Assembly (NCBI GenBank): GCA_021817945.1
Contig: JAKAFL010000027.1
Span: 1-51,143 of the forward strand
DNA from: a bacterium
GTDB taxonomy: Bacteria; Verrucomicrobiota; Verrucomicrobiia; Limisphaerales; UBA11358
DNA length: 51,143 nt
Direction of reading: 5' to 3'
The position numbers and the translations under genes were made by a program. The notes under the pieces are model-generated. The model saw nothing but the letters and a program-made list of their open reading frames with translations. It made no database searches and was not told the DNA's origin. This document shows positions 34,651 to 43,873 of the stretch, piece by piece (within the stretch, counting starts at the first letter, position 1; every line of letters starts with the position of its first letter).

Positions 34651-35655
34651 TCAGGAGCGATTCCGCGGAGATTGTGGCATGACCACCGTTTTGGAAAGAT
34701 CGCGGGTTTTAAACGAGGTTGGACTGCTCTGGCCAAATAATTCCCGTATGAACTTCCCCAGCGTCTCATTGGTGGGACCATACCCGTCCCGGTAAATGTA
34801 CAATTCGAGCTCGGTCATCAGTTGTTCCGCGCTGTCAAATCGCCGGTCCGGGTCATGAGCCAGGCAACGGTGCAAAATGTCATTGAGCTTGGCGTCAATC
34901 CGGCTGTCCAAAATCCGAAAATCCGGTATGGGCTGGTTCAATATGCGGGAGCGCGATTCCTCTGCGGTGGATCCCTTGAAAAGGTTGCGCCCTAACAATA
35001 AGTGAGCCAGCACCACGCCAGTCGAGAAAATGTCAGACCTTTGATCGGTAACCTGAAAATCGGCCTGTTCCGGGCTCATGTAATCCGGTTTCCCCGCCAC
35101 CACCTCCCCCTCCTGGTCGGTCAGGAATCCCCGGGCTTTTGCAATCCCGAAATCCGTCAGTTTTACGTCCCCCTCAAAGGCGATCATCACATTTTTAAAG
35201 CTCACGTCCCGGTGCACAATACCGAGCAAATGGCCGTCTTTGTCGGTTTTGGAGTGGGCATAAGCCAGCCCGCGAGCCACGCGACTGGTGATGAATACAG
35301 CCAGTTCCTTGGGCAGGTCCCGGTTTTTCTCCGCTAATTGCACGGAAAATTGCTCCAAATTCACCCCGCGGATTAGTTCCATGGCAATGAAACATACCCC
35401 GTTGGTCTCCCCCAAATGATAGGTCTGGACAATGTTGGTGTGGATCAAGTCCGCCACCAGTTTGGCCTCGCCTATGAAGTTCTCGATGAACATCTTCTGG
35501 CTCGCAAAATTCGGCCGGATGATCTTGATCGCCACCCGCTTGACAAAATCCCGGGAACCGTGCTGCTCCGCCTCATAAACGATGCCCATGCCACCCTCGA
35601 AAATTTTACGAACGATGGCGTAACGAAAATCGCTCTGAATGTTAAATAAAGACAC
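34651..35655 (-). CDS. Soluble eukaryote-like Ser/Thr protein kinase
   Basis: A 334-residue PknB/Hanks-type kinase without a transmembrane segment or sensor domain, so it acts in the cytoplasm. The glycine loop EGGMGIVYEA is at 20-29, ATP-binding lysine Lys44, catalytic HRDVSFKN at 148-155, DFG at 168-170 and the SPEQ-type activation-segment end GKPDYMSPEQ. The C-terminal about 50 residues are basic and threonine/serine-rich, possibly autophosphorylated. The start is GTG 35655, preceded by GAGG. First gene of the operon kinase-amidase-GT-C-like-RmlD-like, six bases before the amidase gene. Its substrates may be the neighbouring proteins, but that is a guess. Confidence 0.93.
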   Translation of the reverse strand: MSLFNIQSDFRYAIVRKIFEGGMGIVYEAEQHGSRDFVKRVAIKIIRPNFASQKMFIENFIGEAKLVADLIHTNIVQTYHLGETNGVCFIAMELIRGVNLEQFSVQLAEKNRDLPKELAVFITSRVARGLAYAHSKTDKDGHLLGIVHRDVSFKNVMIAFEGDVKLTDFGIAKARGFLTDQEGEVVAGKPDYMSPEQADFQVTDQRSDIFSTGVVLAHLLLGRNLFKGSTAEESRSRILNQPIPDFRILDSRIDAKLNDILHRCLAHDPDRRFDSAEQLMTELELYIYRDGYGPTNETLGKFIRELFGQSSPTSFKTRDLSKTVVMPQSPRNRS

Positions 35656-36085
35656 TGCCTCATGTTCGGCAAAGACAATACGAAGTCAAGCCCTCCAAGC
35701 ATCCTTTTCCGTCCCCGTGACCCCATCACGCGCATGGAACCTTTAACAAGAAAAACAAGAGGCAATCATTGACCCTGGGTGGACTGCCTTGTCCTGGTTG
35801 ATGTAAAAGGGGAAGGCCGTTTCTGGTTTTTGGCTTCAACCAGTCTTATCTGTGCTCATTAAAAGCCTTTCCGCCGGTCGAGGCCATTCCAAATCCCAAA
35901 TAATGTCTGGCTGATTCGCCGAACCGGGGCCGGCTAAGGATAAAAAGTCTCCGTGGAAAAAAGGTTTTTTTTCTTTTTATGCTTGAACCCTGTGCCCTTT
36001 AGATTTTAATTCGAAACAGGTCTGTCGCTTTTCCAAATTCCAGACTCGACCACGAACATAGGAAAAAACAACAAAAGGATAAAAT
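35656..36085. other. Divergent intergenic region between kinase operon and HU gene
   Basis: About 430 bases without a gene. It carries promoters for both directions; the HU side has a fair promoter at 35983-36010. A TTGACT near 35690 on the minus strand could be a -35 box for the kinase operon, but its -10 is poor. Composition is AT-rich towards HU. Confidence 0.45.
35983..36010 (+). promoter_or_regulatory. Candidate promoter of the HU gene
   Basis: TTGAAC (35983-35988) and TTTAAT (36005-36010) are separated by 16 bases, about 75 bases upstream of the HU ATG. The following leader is AT-rich and ends with AAAGGATAAAATATG, giving an AGGA ribosome site nine bases from the start codon. Confidence 0.4.
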
Positions 36086-36373
36086 ATGGCCAAGGCCCTC
36101 TCCAAGTCTCAAATTGCCTCCCTCATAGCCGAAGAACACGATCTACCCAAGAAAACGGCGGTGGAAATACTGGATCAAATTGCCCGGCTTGCTTACAAGC
36201 ATGCCAAGGATACATTCACCCTGCCTGGAATTGGCAAACTGGTGTTGCGCAACCGGGCAGCCCGGATGGGTCGCAACCCCAAAACCGGTGAACCGATTCA
36301 AATCAAAGCCAAAAGAGTGGTGAAATTCCGTGTGGCCAAGGCCGCCAAAGACGCCATTCTTGGCTCCAAATAA
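36086..36373 (+). CDS. HU-family nucleoid DNA-binding protein
   Basis: A 95-residue histone-like protein that bends DNA as a dimer. The N-terminal helices (SKSQIASLIAEEHDLPKKTAVEILDQIA) and the beta-arm segment GKLVLRNRAARMGRNPKTGEPIQIKAKRVVKFR match the HU/IHF signature, with the G-R-N-P-x-T-G-E arm tip fully present. It is monocistronic, with an AGGA ribosome site and a strong intrinsic terminator, consistent with high expression. HU is preferred over IHF because it is a single gene with no partner nearby. Confidence 0.94.
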   Translation: MAKALSKSQIASLIAEEHDLPKKTAVEILDQIARLAYKHAKDTFTLPGIGKLVLRNRAARMGRNPKTGEPIQIKAKRVVKFRVAKAAKDAILGSK

Positions 36374-36397
36374 ACAAAACACCTGTTTCCTTTTCAA

Positions 36398-36431
36398 GCG
36401 CCCCGGACCATCCCGGGGCGCCTCTTTTTTT
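36398..36431 (+). terminator. Rho-independent terminator of the HU gene
   Basis: GCGCCCCGG (36398-36406) pairs with CCGGGGCGC (36413-36421) across a six-base loop, followed by CTCTTTTTTT. It starts 25 bases after the HU stop. It is the clearest intrinsic terminator in the window. Confidence 0.88.
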
Positions 36432-36484
36432 GGTTGTCGTTGTTTTTTGTCGTGAAATTCTCTTTCAGGCATTAAGCTCAGGGT

Positions 36485-37828
36485 ATGAAAGTACGCGTTC
36501 GCTTTGCCCCCTCGCCCACCGGCTATTTGCATATCGGGGGGGCCAGAACCGCCTTGTTCAACTGGCTTTACGCGCGCCATACCGGCGGCAAATTCATCCT
36601 CCGCATTGAAGACACAGACGCCGCACGCAATTCCAGGGAAGCCGTCGAGGTGATCCTTCAAGGCCTGCGCTGGCTCGGCTTGGATTGGGACGAAGGTCCT
36701 CTCACTGGCGAGGTCACTGGTCCCTACAAAGGCGATTTTGGACCTTATTTTCAAAGCCAGCGGCAGCTTCAATACCAGCAAAGGGTTGAGGCGCTCCTTT
36801 CCAAGGGGTTGGCGTACGAAAAAGAAGGGGCCATACGCTTCAAAATGACCCGTGAGCCCATATTGATCCGGGACCTGGTTGTGGGCGATGTTTTGCGTCC
36901 ATTGACCGACCGGGAAGAAGCCGACCCGGATTTTGTGATTCAGCGTTCAGACGGCCAGCCAGTATTTCACCTCGTTAATGTAATAGATGACCTGGAAATG
37001 AACATCACCCACGTCATCCGGGGTGAGGACCACCTGAGCAACACCACCAAGCACCTTGCCTTGTTCAAAGCGTTTGGCGTGCCGGCCCCGCATTACGCGC
37101 ATATCCCGCTTATTTTAAATTCTGACGGAACCAAAATGAGCAAGCGCGACCGCGGAGCCGCCCTCAACACCTACTGGGAGGAAGGTTTCCTGCCCGAAGC
37201 TGTGATCAATTATTTGTGTCTCCTCGGCTGGTCTCCCAAGGATAACCGCGAAAAAATTCCCTTACAGGAAGCCGTGGACAGGTTCGACCTCATCCAGATT
37301 CTCCGCCATAATGCCCGTTTTGACTACGAAAAACTCCTCTGGCTTCAGGGCGAATACGCCCGCGAATTGACCGATGACAGGTTTTATGAGCTGGCGGTGG
37401 CTGCATTTACACGCGCTGGATACGATACGCGGTCTTGTCCCCTGGACTACCTTAAAGCCGCCCTGGATACCTGCCGGGGCAAGTTCAGGCTTTTTTCCGA
37501 ACTCCCCAATTATGCCGGGTTCTACTTCAAGGACACCTTGGAATACGATCCTGTTGCGGCCGCAAAGGAATTCACCCCTGATAACAAAACCAGGTTGCAG
37601 TTGCTTTTGCAAAACCTAACCTCCTTAAACCCATTCCCTGCCGCCGAAGTGGAAGCCAAACTCAAATCCACCGCCGCGCAATTGGGCGTCAAAGTCGGTG
37701 TCCTGGTGCATCCCACCCGCCTTGCCCTGACGGGACAATCCTCCGGCCCAAGCCTGTATCACCTCATGGAAGTACTCGGACGGGAACGGACCCTGGTCCG
37801 TTTGGAAAAGGCATTGGCCCGGTTCTAG
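36485..37828 (+). CDS. gltX: Glutamyl-tRNA synthetase
   Basis: A 447-residue class I synthetase that charges tRNA with glutamate. The HIGH-type motif is HIGG at 16-19 (PTGYLHIGGARTALFNWLYAR), the LRIEDTD block is at 39-45, and KMSKR is at 217-221 (GTKMSKRDRG). A full helical anticodon-binding domain follows residue 300. It is slightly shorter than common bacterial GltX (about 465-490). Whether it is discriminating or also charges tRNA-Gln cannot be told here; no glnS or gatCAB is in view. It lies just downstream of the HU terminator and upstream of a phosphatase gene. Confidence 0.97.
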   Translation: MKVRVRFAPSPTGYLHIGGARTALFNWLYARHTGGKFILRIEDTDAARNSREAVEVILQGLRWLGLDWDEGPLTGEVTGPYKGDFGPYFQSQRQLQYQQRVEALLSKGLAYEKEGAIRFKMTREPILIRDLVVGDVLRPLTDREEADPDFVIQRSDGQPVFHLVNVIDDLEMNITHVIRGEDHLSNTTKHLALFKAFGVPAPHYAHIPLILNSDGTKMSKRDRGAALNTYWEEGFLPEAVINYLCLLGWSPKDNREKIPLQEAVDRFDLIQILRHNARFDYEKLLWLQGEYARELTDDRFYELAVAAFTRAGYDTRSCPLDYLKAALDTCRGKFRLFSELPNYAGFYFKDTLEYDPVAAAKEFTPDNKTRLQLLLQNLTSLNPFPAAEVEAKLKSTAAQLGVKVGVLVHPTRLALTGQSSGPSLYHLMEVLGRERTLVRLEKALARF

Positions 37829-37913
37829 CCCCGCGAGAATCATCCCCGCCGCCCCTGTCATCCCAAATCATTTGATTGTCTGAACGCCAGCTAAATGTAA
37901 CATTTTCTCCATC

Positions 37914-38657
37914 ATGCCGAAACAATCAGCCGACATATTGCACGCCGTGAAAAACAAGTCCCGCGCAAATAGTGCCCGGTTTCTCGCCTTTGGAATGGTC
38001 GTCTGCATGCTTCTGGCCAGCACCCGCAATGGCCTGGCCACAGAGTTGACCTACATTGAGCCTGATGCCATTGACGTCCCCAGCCTGCTCGCTCCCCCAC
38101 CTGAAAAGGGGTCGCCCGAGGCCGCAGCAGACTTGGAGGAGGTGCAGTGGGTGTCTCAGCATGCCTCCGCCAGCGACAAGGCGGCGGCCATGTCCGAAAA
38201 AAAATTCACGGTTTTCAATTTCCGCGAGGCGGTGGGCGGCAATTTCACACCAGATCACCTGCCCCAGACCGCCTTGTTTTTCAAGCGCGTCCAGAAGGAA
38301 GCCGCCGCCGTGGTGGATTCATCCAAGGACATTTATGAGCGCCCCAGGCCATTCGTGGTGGACCCCAGCCTGGCCTCGGGTAGCTTGGAATCGAGTTTTA
38401 GCTATCCCAGCGGTCATTCCACTGAAACCATGACCCTGGGGTTGGTGTTGGCAGAGTTGTTTCCTGACAAGAAAGAAGCCATCCTTGCCCATGCACGGCT
38501 CATGGGATGGCATCGTGTGGAGATTGCCCGGCACTATCCCACGGACATCATGGCTGGACGGGTTCTCGCTCAGGCAATTGTGCGCAAAATGAACGAGAAT
38601 GCCGCATTCCAACATGACTTGGCACAAGCCCGGGCGGAAATTGCCGGACTTAAATAA
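37914..38657 (+). CDS. Secreted class A acid phosphatase (PAP2 superfamily)
   Basis: A 247-residue PAP2/PhoN-type phosphatase. The N-terminus has a signal peptide with an unusually long basic region (about 22 residues) before its hydrophobic core (FLAFGMVVCMLLAS) and likely cleavage near LAT-ELTY. The three-part active site is KX6RP at 138-146 (KDIYERPRP), PSGH at 165-168, and R201-x5-H207-x3-D211, in which the usual serine before the arginine is histidine. This class of enzyme acts in the periplasm on diverse phosphomonoesters. It lies between gltX and the sensor kinase. Confidence 0.92.
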   Translation: MPKQSADILHAVKNKSRANSARFLAFGMVVCMLLASTRNGLATELTYIEPDAIDVPSLLAPPPEKGSPEAAADLEEVQWVSQHASASDKAAAMSEKKFTVFNFREAVGGNFTPDHLPQTALFFKRVQKEAAAVVDSSKDIYERPRPFVVDPSLASGSLESSFSYPSGHSTETMTLGLVLAELFPDKKEAILAHARLMGWHRVEIARHYPTDIMAGRVLAQAIVRKMNENAAFQHDLAQARAEIAGLK

Positions 38658-38850
38658 AGCCAACAACTTCCTAGCGGGCCGGATTCAGCCATTGTTCCCA
38701 GACTGTGGCCTGAGTCCCATTTGAAAAGCGGCATTTTGTAACAGGGGGAACGTCTGCCTGACTGGCACCCCAGGTCTTGTTCTTGGGGGTGTCTGGATAT
38801 TTGGCACAATACATGCGAACCAACCGGCAACAAAAAACGTCTGCTAAAGA

Positions 38851-41001
38851 ATGACTGGCCGATTCAAAACACCAATCTGGGTGCCCCCTCTCCTCGTGGC
38901 GCTGGTCGTGGCGCTGGTTGGATGGTGGGGCAATGAGCGTCTTCGTGACGCCATCGAATCGGATTTGCAAACCGACCTCACCAGCACGCTGAACGCCAAC
39001 GTCACCGCCCTTCAAATCTGGGCCACCAACCAGATGCGAATGGCCACCTCGCTGGCCACGGAGCCGGCGGTGCGCAACCTGGCCGGACGGGTTTTGAACG
39101 AGCCCATGCCCCTGCCAGGCGCCATGCCATCAAAGGATGCCCTGATGCTCGGCTCGTTCCTGCGTCCCCGCCTCAACACGATGGGCTATGAAATTGCCCA
39201 GTTGGTTAACACCAATCTATACGTGGCCGCCACCTCCCTTCGCAACCCATTCGGCATAGGACTGCCTGTGCCCGAGGCTCACACGGAAAAATTCGGGGAA
39301 CTTTTCTCCAAGGACGAGCCAGTGATCATCACTCCCTTCAAGCCGGACTTTTCTGATGATGCCTGGACTCTTCCGCAGAAACTTCAGCATCGTCGGCGCC
39401 TGGAATTTCCAAGGCGGCGCGGGGACACCATGCTAATGCAGGTGGCCGCCCCCATTCACGAGGGGCATTCCGTCCTTGGCGCGCTAGCCATGGTGATCAA
39501 CCCCACCAACGAATTTTCCCGCATCCTGTCCGTGGCGCATCGCGGTGAAACTGGCGAAACATTCGCTTTTGACCAAACCGGCCTGCTCATTTCCGAAAGC
39601 CGATTTGACTCGCAACTGCATGAATTTGGCTTGCTCGCATCCACCAATGTGAGTTCCGCCCTGAACCTTCGCCTCTATGACCCCGGGGTAAACCTGGCCG
39701 ACGGTCACGCCACGCTGCCCCCGCATCTCACGGATAACCCCCTCACCCATATCGTCAGCAGTGCCGTGTCCGGGGGCAGTGGGGTGGATGTGACGCCCTC
39801 CAGGGATTATCGCGGGGTGCCCGTCGTGGGCGCCTGGCGCTGGCTGCCGGAGTTTGGTATCGGCGTGGCCACGGAGATGGACGCCAGCGAGGCTTTCTGG
39901 CTCCTCCAGGTTTCAGGCTCTGTTTTCATGATCCTTTTTCTCCTGCTGGTCCTCAGCGCCACCATCCTTTTTGTGGTCTCCTATGTCAACCTAGCTTCCC
40001 AGCGAAGGTTGCTGGAGGTGGAATCCCGCCTGAAACAACTGGGCCAATACGCACTCGAGGAAAAAATCGGCGAGGGCAGCATGGGCGTTGTCTATCGCGC
40101 CCGTCACGCCCTGATGCGAAGGGATACCGCCGTGAAACTGCTGCTTCCCGAACTGGCCAACGCCACTTCCATCGCCCGCTTTGAAAGGGAAGTTCAACTC
40201 ACCTGCCAGCTCGGCCACCCAAACACCATCCAGATTTACGACTACGGCCATACTCCCGAGGGTGTTTTCTATTATGCCATGGAATTCCTCACCGGCCTTA
40301 CTTTGCGCCAATTGATCACCGATTTCGGCCCCCAACCGGAGGGACGGGTCATTAATATCCTCATTCAAATTTGCAATTCCCTCTCGGAAGCCCATGCCCG
40401 TAAACTCGTCCATGGCGATATCAAACCCTCCAATGTTTTTATCAGCGACCGCGCCGGCGTTCCAGACTATGTCAAAGTCCTTGATTTTGGCCTGGTCCGC
40501 GAATACTCCAACCCTTCTGATAAACTGGACGTCCATGAAATGGTGGGCACACCTTGGTTCATGTCACCGGAAGCCATCCAAAACCCCTCCGCCTGCGATC
40601 CTCGCAGCGACTTGTACTCGGTGGGCGTGCTCTCTTACTACCTCCTCACCGGCCGACACGTCTTTGAAACCGATAACGCGGATGAAGTCTATCAGCAGCA
40701 TTTGACCGCCAAACCCATTCCCCCCAGCCAGGTCACCTCCAACCCCATCAGCCCAGAGTTGGAATCTGTTCTGTTGCGGTGCCTCGCCAAAAATCCCGCA
40801 GATCGCCCCCAATCCGCCGCCGAATTGGCGCAGTCCCTCTTATCCTCGCCATGCGCTCAGGATTCCACACCCTCTACCCGTGCCGCTTGGTGGCAGACCT
40901 TTCATGCCCACCTGGAGACAGATCATAAAGCTGAACAAGCCGAGGACACCACCACCCTCCCCGATGTCAAAATTGATTTCGACAGCCGGATGGATTCCTG
41001 A
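38851..41001 (+). CDS. Membrane Ser/Thr kinase with Cache-like extracytoplasmic sensor
   Basis: A 716-residue receptor-like kinase. TM1 is at about 11-26, then a periplasmic sensor of about 320 residues (30-350) with double-Cache features (long N-terminal helix containing ANVTALQIWATNQMRM, later VAAPIHEGHSVLGALAMVINP and YRGVPVVGAWRWLPEFGIGVATEMD). TM2 is at about 356-378. The kinase domain is at 400-675: IGEGSMGVVYRAR, Lys429, HGDIKPSN at 521-528, DFG at 545-547 and MSPEAIQNP. The catalytic loop reads HGD in place of HRD, a non-RD kinase form. Cache sensors normally drive histidine kinases or chemoreceptors, so this pairing is noteworthy. The gene is 30 bases before the aldolase gene. Confidence 0.9.
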   Translation: MTGRFKTPIWVPPLLVALVVALVGWWGNERLRDAIESDLQTDLTSTLNANVTALQIWATNQMRMATSLATEPAVRNLAGRVLNEPMPLPGAMPSKDALMLGSFLRPRLNTMGYEIAQLVNTNLYVAATSLRNPFGIGLPVPEAHTEKFGELFSKDEPVIITPFKPDFSDDAWTLPQKLQHRRRLEFPRRRGDTMLMQVAAPIHEGHSVLGALAMVINPTNEFSRILSVAHRGETGETFAFDQTGLLISESRFDSQLHEFGLLASTNVSSALNLRLYDPGVNLADGHATLPPHLTDNPLTHIVSSAVSGGSGVDVTPSRDYRGVPVVGAWRWLPEFGIGVATEMDASEAFWLLQVSGSVFMILFLLLVLSATILFVVSYVNLASQRRLLEVESRLKQLGQYALEEKIGEGSMGVVYRARHALMRRDTAVKLLLPELANATSIARFEREVQLTCQLGHPNTIQIYDYGHTPEGVFYYAMEFLTGLTLRQLITDFGPQPEGRVINILIQICNSLSEAHARKLVHGDIKPSNVFISDRAGVPDYVKVLDFGLVREYSNPSDKLDVHEMVGTPWFMSPEAIQNPSACDPRSDLYSVGVLSYYLLTGRHVFETDNADEVYQQHLTAKPIPPSQVTSNPISPELESVLLRCLAKNPADRPQSAAELAQSLLSSPCAQDSTPSTRAAWWQTFHAHLETDHKAEQAEDTTTLPDVKIDFDSRMDS

Positions 41002-41031
41002 AAGAATGGTGTCTGAAAGGATTGATCGAAC

Positions 41032-42102
41032 ATGAATACTCAAACCGTCCAAATCCTGGGTGCTGATGCCGGCTTTCTACTGGATCATCAATGCCGATGC
41101 ATCCCCCGGGAACGTCTCCACCTGCCAGGTCCTGATTTCATAGACCGGGTTTTTCTCGCTTCCGACCGCAATTCCCAATGCCTTCGTAACTTGCACGCCC
41201 TGTTTCACCATGGACGCCTGGCTGGCACGGGGTACCTCTCCATCCTGCCCGTGGACCAGGGTGTGGAGCACTCCGCGGGAGCGAGCTTTGCGCGCAATCC
41301 CGATTATTTTGACCCGGAAAACATCGTCAAACTCGCCATGGAGGGTGGGTGCAATGCCGTGGCTTCCACACTGGGGGTCCTCGGGGCGGTTTCACGCAAA
41401 TATGCCCACCGCATTCCTTTTCTCGTCAAGCTCAACCACAACGAACTGCTCACCTACCCCAACAAGTTTGACCAGATTTATTTTGGCCAGGTCGAGCAGG
41501 CATGGAACCTGGGCGCGGCAGCAGTGGGCGCCACCATTTATTTTGGCTCACAGGAATCCGGACGCCAGATCATTGAAACGAGCAGGGCTTTCAAGCGCGC
41601 CCATGAATTGGGCCTGGCCACCGTCCTCTGGTGTTACCTCAGGAATGACGCCTTTAAAACCAGGGAAAAAGACTATCACAACAGCGCCGACCTCACCAGC
41701 CAGGCCAACCACCTGGGAGTCACCATCGAGGCGGACATCGTCAAACAAAAGCTCCCCGAAAACAACGGAGGCTACAAGGCCCTTAACACCGGCAATTCCA
41801 GTTATGGCAAGCTGGACGAGCGCATTTACACCGAATTGACCACCGACCATCCCATAGATTTATGCCGTTATCAGGTTCTGAATGGTTATTCCGGTCGTGC
41901 GGGCTTGATTAATTCCGGTGGGGAATCCAAGGGCGCCGGTGACCTGGCCGCCGCCGTCCGCACCGCCGTGATCAATAAACGGGCCGGAGGCATGGGCCTC
42001 ATTTCCGGGCGCAAAGCTTTTCAAAAGCCGCTCAAGGAGGGAATCCAATTGCTGAATGCCATCCAGGACGTTTACCTGGATTCAGCCATCACCGTGGCCT
42101 GA
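41032..42102 (+). CDS. fbaB: Class I fructose-bisphosphate aldolase, FbaB/DhnA type
   Basis: A 356-residue Schiff-base aldolase that splits fructose 1,6-bisphosphate into triose phosphates. The start of the core, [19 protein letters not shown] with [24 protein letters not shown], is characteristic of the archaeal/FbaB class I type, followed by [16 protein letters not shown] and a late [11 protein letters not shown] lysine segment. AAGGATTGATCGAAC precedes the ATG. It is 30 bases after the sensor kinase and 70 before the phospholipase-D-family gene, so the three are plausibly co-transcribed. The FbaB type is typically gluconeogenic. Confidence 0.95.
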   Translation: MNTQTVQILGADAGFLLDHQCRCIPRERLHLPGPDFIDRVFLASDRNSQCLRNLHALFHHGRLAGTGYLSILPVDQGVEHSAGASFARNPDYFDPENIVKLAMEGGCNAVASTLGVLGAVSRKYAHRIPFLVKLNHNELLTYPNKFDQIYFGQVEQAWNLGAAAVGATIYFGSQESGRQIIETSRAFKRAHELGLATVLWCYLRNDAFKTREKDYHNSADLTSQANHLGVTIEADIVKQKLPENNGGYKALNTGNSSYGKLDERIYTELTTDHPIDLCRYQVLNGYSGRAGLINSGGESKGAGDLAAAVRTAVINKRAGGMGLISGRKAFQKPLKEGIQLLNAIQDVYLDSAITVA

Positions 42103-42172
42103 TTCATCTGCCTGCCTGCCGGAATCCCCGGCTAAGGCCCCGCTCCGCCCGGCAGGCTGAACCCCGCATAGC

Positions 42173-43618
42173 GTGATTGGGCACCACTTTCTGGCTCGGT
42201 TTTGGCCGCATTTTGCGGCTGGATTCGACTTTCTGGCCGCCCTGCTCGTTTCCTGCCATGCTCTCCTCCACAAAAGAGATCACCGGGCCGCCACGCTCTG
42301 GATCGGCATCGCCTGGCTCATGCCCTTGATGGGGCCATCCCTTTATCTCATCCTCGGTGTCAACCGTATCCGCAGGCGCGCCGTCAAATTGGCCGTCCAC
42401 GGCACCATGGATCGCAGCGTGCCTGAAAACATGGGTGAGCCAGAACCCATTAGCGCGGAACATTTGCGCCTTCTGGCCCGTGTTGTCGGCCGCGTCACCA
42501 CCGCCCCGCTGACCACCGGCAATGCCATCCGTCCCCTCGTCAATGGCGATCAGGCCTTTCCCGCCATGCTGGCTGCCATCGAGTCCGCCCGGCACTCCAT
42601 TTCGCTTAGTTCGTATATTTTTGACAACGACCCCGCAGGCCTCGCTTTTGTCCAGGCTTTGGGCCGCGCAGTCGCCCGTGGGGTACAAGTGCGCGTGTTG
42701 ATTGATGCCGCAGGCTCACGCTATTCCTGGCCTCCCATCAGCCCCAGGTTGACGCGCGCCCGTATTCCCCATGCCAAATTCCTCCCCGCATCACTCCTCA
42801 CACCCTGGCGCGTAACCACCATCAATCTCCGCAATCACCGCAAATTAATGGTTGTGGACGGCACCTTGGGATTCACCGGCGGCATGAACATCCGCGAGGG
42901 CAACCTTGTCGCTTCCTCCCCGCCCCAGCCAGTCCAGGACCTTCATTTCCAAGTTCAAGGCCCCATCGTGACCGATCTCCAGGAGGCCTTTGCCAATGAC
43001 TGGGCCTTTGCCACCGATGAAGTCCTTGATGGTCCTCCCTGGTTCGTCCCCCCCAGTTCCGCTGGAGAAATCATCGCTCGTGTCATTCCAGACGGTCCGG
43101 ATGGCAATTTCGATAACCTGCGCATCACACTGCTCGCCGCCTTGGCGGAGGCCCAGTCTTCCGTCCAAATTGTCACACCTTATTTCCTGCCCGATACGGC
43201 CCTGATTTCCGCCTTGAACATGGCGGCGCTACGCGGGGTGGATGTGGAAATTTTTTTGCCCGCTAAAAATAATCTTCCCCTGGTTCATTGGGCCTCCCGG
43301 GCCATGTGGTGGCAGGTGCTGCACCGGGGGTGCAAAATCCGCCTCACCCCCCCGCCTTTCGATCATTCAAAATTAATGATCGTGGACAGTCATTGGGTTC
43401 TCTTTGGATCGGGCAACTGGGATGCTCGTAGCTTGCGCCTCAATTTTGAGCTTAACGTGGAATGTTATGGACGGGATTTTGCCCGCTCTCTGGAACAAAA
43501 CATCATCCTTGAAAAAAGGTCCAAAGCCCACCTGGTAACCATGGCCGAAGTGGATCAACGACCTCTCCTGTCTCGACTGCGAGACGCTTCAGCCAGACTT
43601 TTCTCGCCCTACCTTTGA
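42173..43618 (+). CDS. cls: Cardiolipin synthase (phospholipase D family)
   Basis: A 481-residue inner-membrane enzyme with two N-terminal hydrophobic segments (about 15-30 and 42-62) and two HKD motifs: H222-x-K224-x4-D229 (HRKLMVVDG) and a second HSKLMIVDS near residue 400. The pattern fits bacterial cardiolipin synthases, which join phosphatidylglycerol molecules. GTG 42173 is used, as no ATG precedes the first helix. Its stop TGA shares its final base with the palindromic repeat that follows, and nuoA converges from the other side. Confidence 0.93.
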   Translation: MIGHHFLARFWPHFAAGFDFLAALLVSCHALLHKRDHRAATLWIGIAWLMPLMGPSLYLILGVNRIRRRAVKLAVHGTMDRSVPENMGEPEPISAEHLRLLARVVGRVTTAPLTTGNAIRPLVNGDQAFPAMLAAIESARHSISLSSYIFDNDPAGLAFVQALGRAVARGVQVRVLIDAAGSRYSWPPISPRLTRARIPHAKFLPASLLTPWRVTTINLRNHRKLMVVDGTLGFTGGMNIREGNLVASSPPQPVQDLHFQVQGPIVTDLQEAFANDWAFATDEVLDGPPWFVPPSSAGEIIARVIPDGPDGNFDNLRITLLAALAEAQSSVQIVTPYFLPDTALISALNMAALRGVDVEIFLPAKNNLPLVHWASRAMWWQVLHRGCKIRLTPPPFDHSKLMIVDSHWVLFGSGNWDARSLRLNFELNVECYGRDFARSLEQNIILEKRSKAHLVTMAEVDQRPLLSRLRDASARLFSPYL

Positions 43619-43782
43619 ACCTGAAAAGCGAAATGGAAAGGGTCAAGATGTGGCAAGATGTTGAAGCGGAACCATTTTGAAAAATCGAAACCCCACCCAA
43701 AGCGGTATGGTGAGATTTTTCCAAGGAGTTTGCACCCGGTAGATTGCCGCAGATTCCCTTTTTGAATTTTGTTTTCCGGGTT
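43618..43782. repeat. 165-bp palindromic element, copy B (inverted relative to copy A)
   Basis: Second copy of the element at 4048-4213, on the opposite strand. Its left end reads AACCTGAAAAGCGAAATGG and its right end AATTTTGTTTTCCGGGTT. The central part, read on the minus strand, aligns closely with copy A, including CTCACC-x-ACCGCTT and CATCTTGCC-x-CATCTTGACC. It begins on the last base of the cardiolipin synthase stop and ends about 90 bases before the nuoA stop, again between convergent genes. Confidence 0.8.
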
Positions 43783-43873
43783 AAAATAACTGATCCGGTC
43801 TAAACTTCAGTCCAAACAGCCATCCCGCCATACCGTTGCTACCATCTTTCGGTGCCAGTTTAGCCCAAAATTC

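Noticed and set aside
38671-38814. Minus-strand frame of 47 codons between the phosphatase and the sensor kinase genes (MYCAKYPDTPKNKTWG… WEQWLNPAR)
   Set aside because: It reads like protein, but it lacks a ribosome site, a recognisable family and an upstream partner. It could be a decayed gene end; evidence is too thin.
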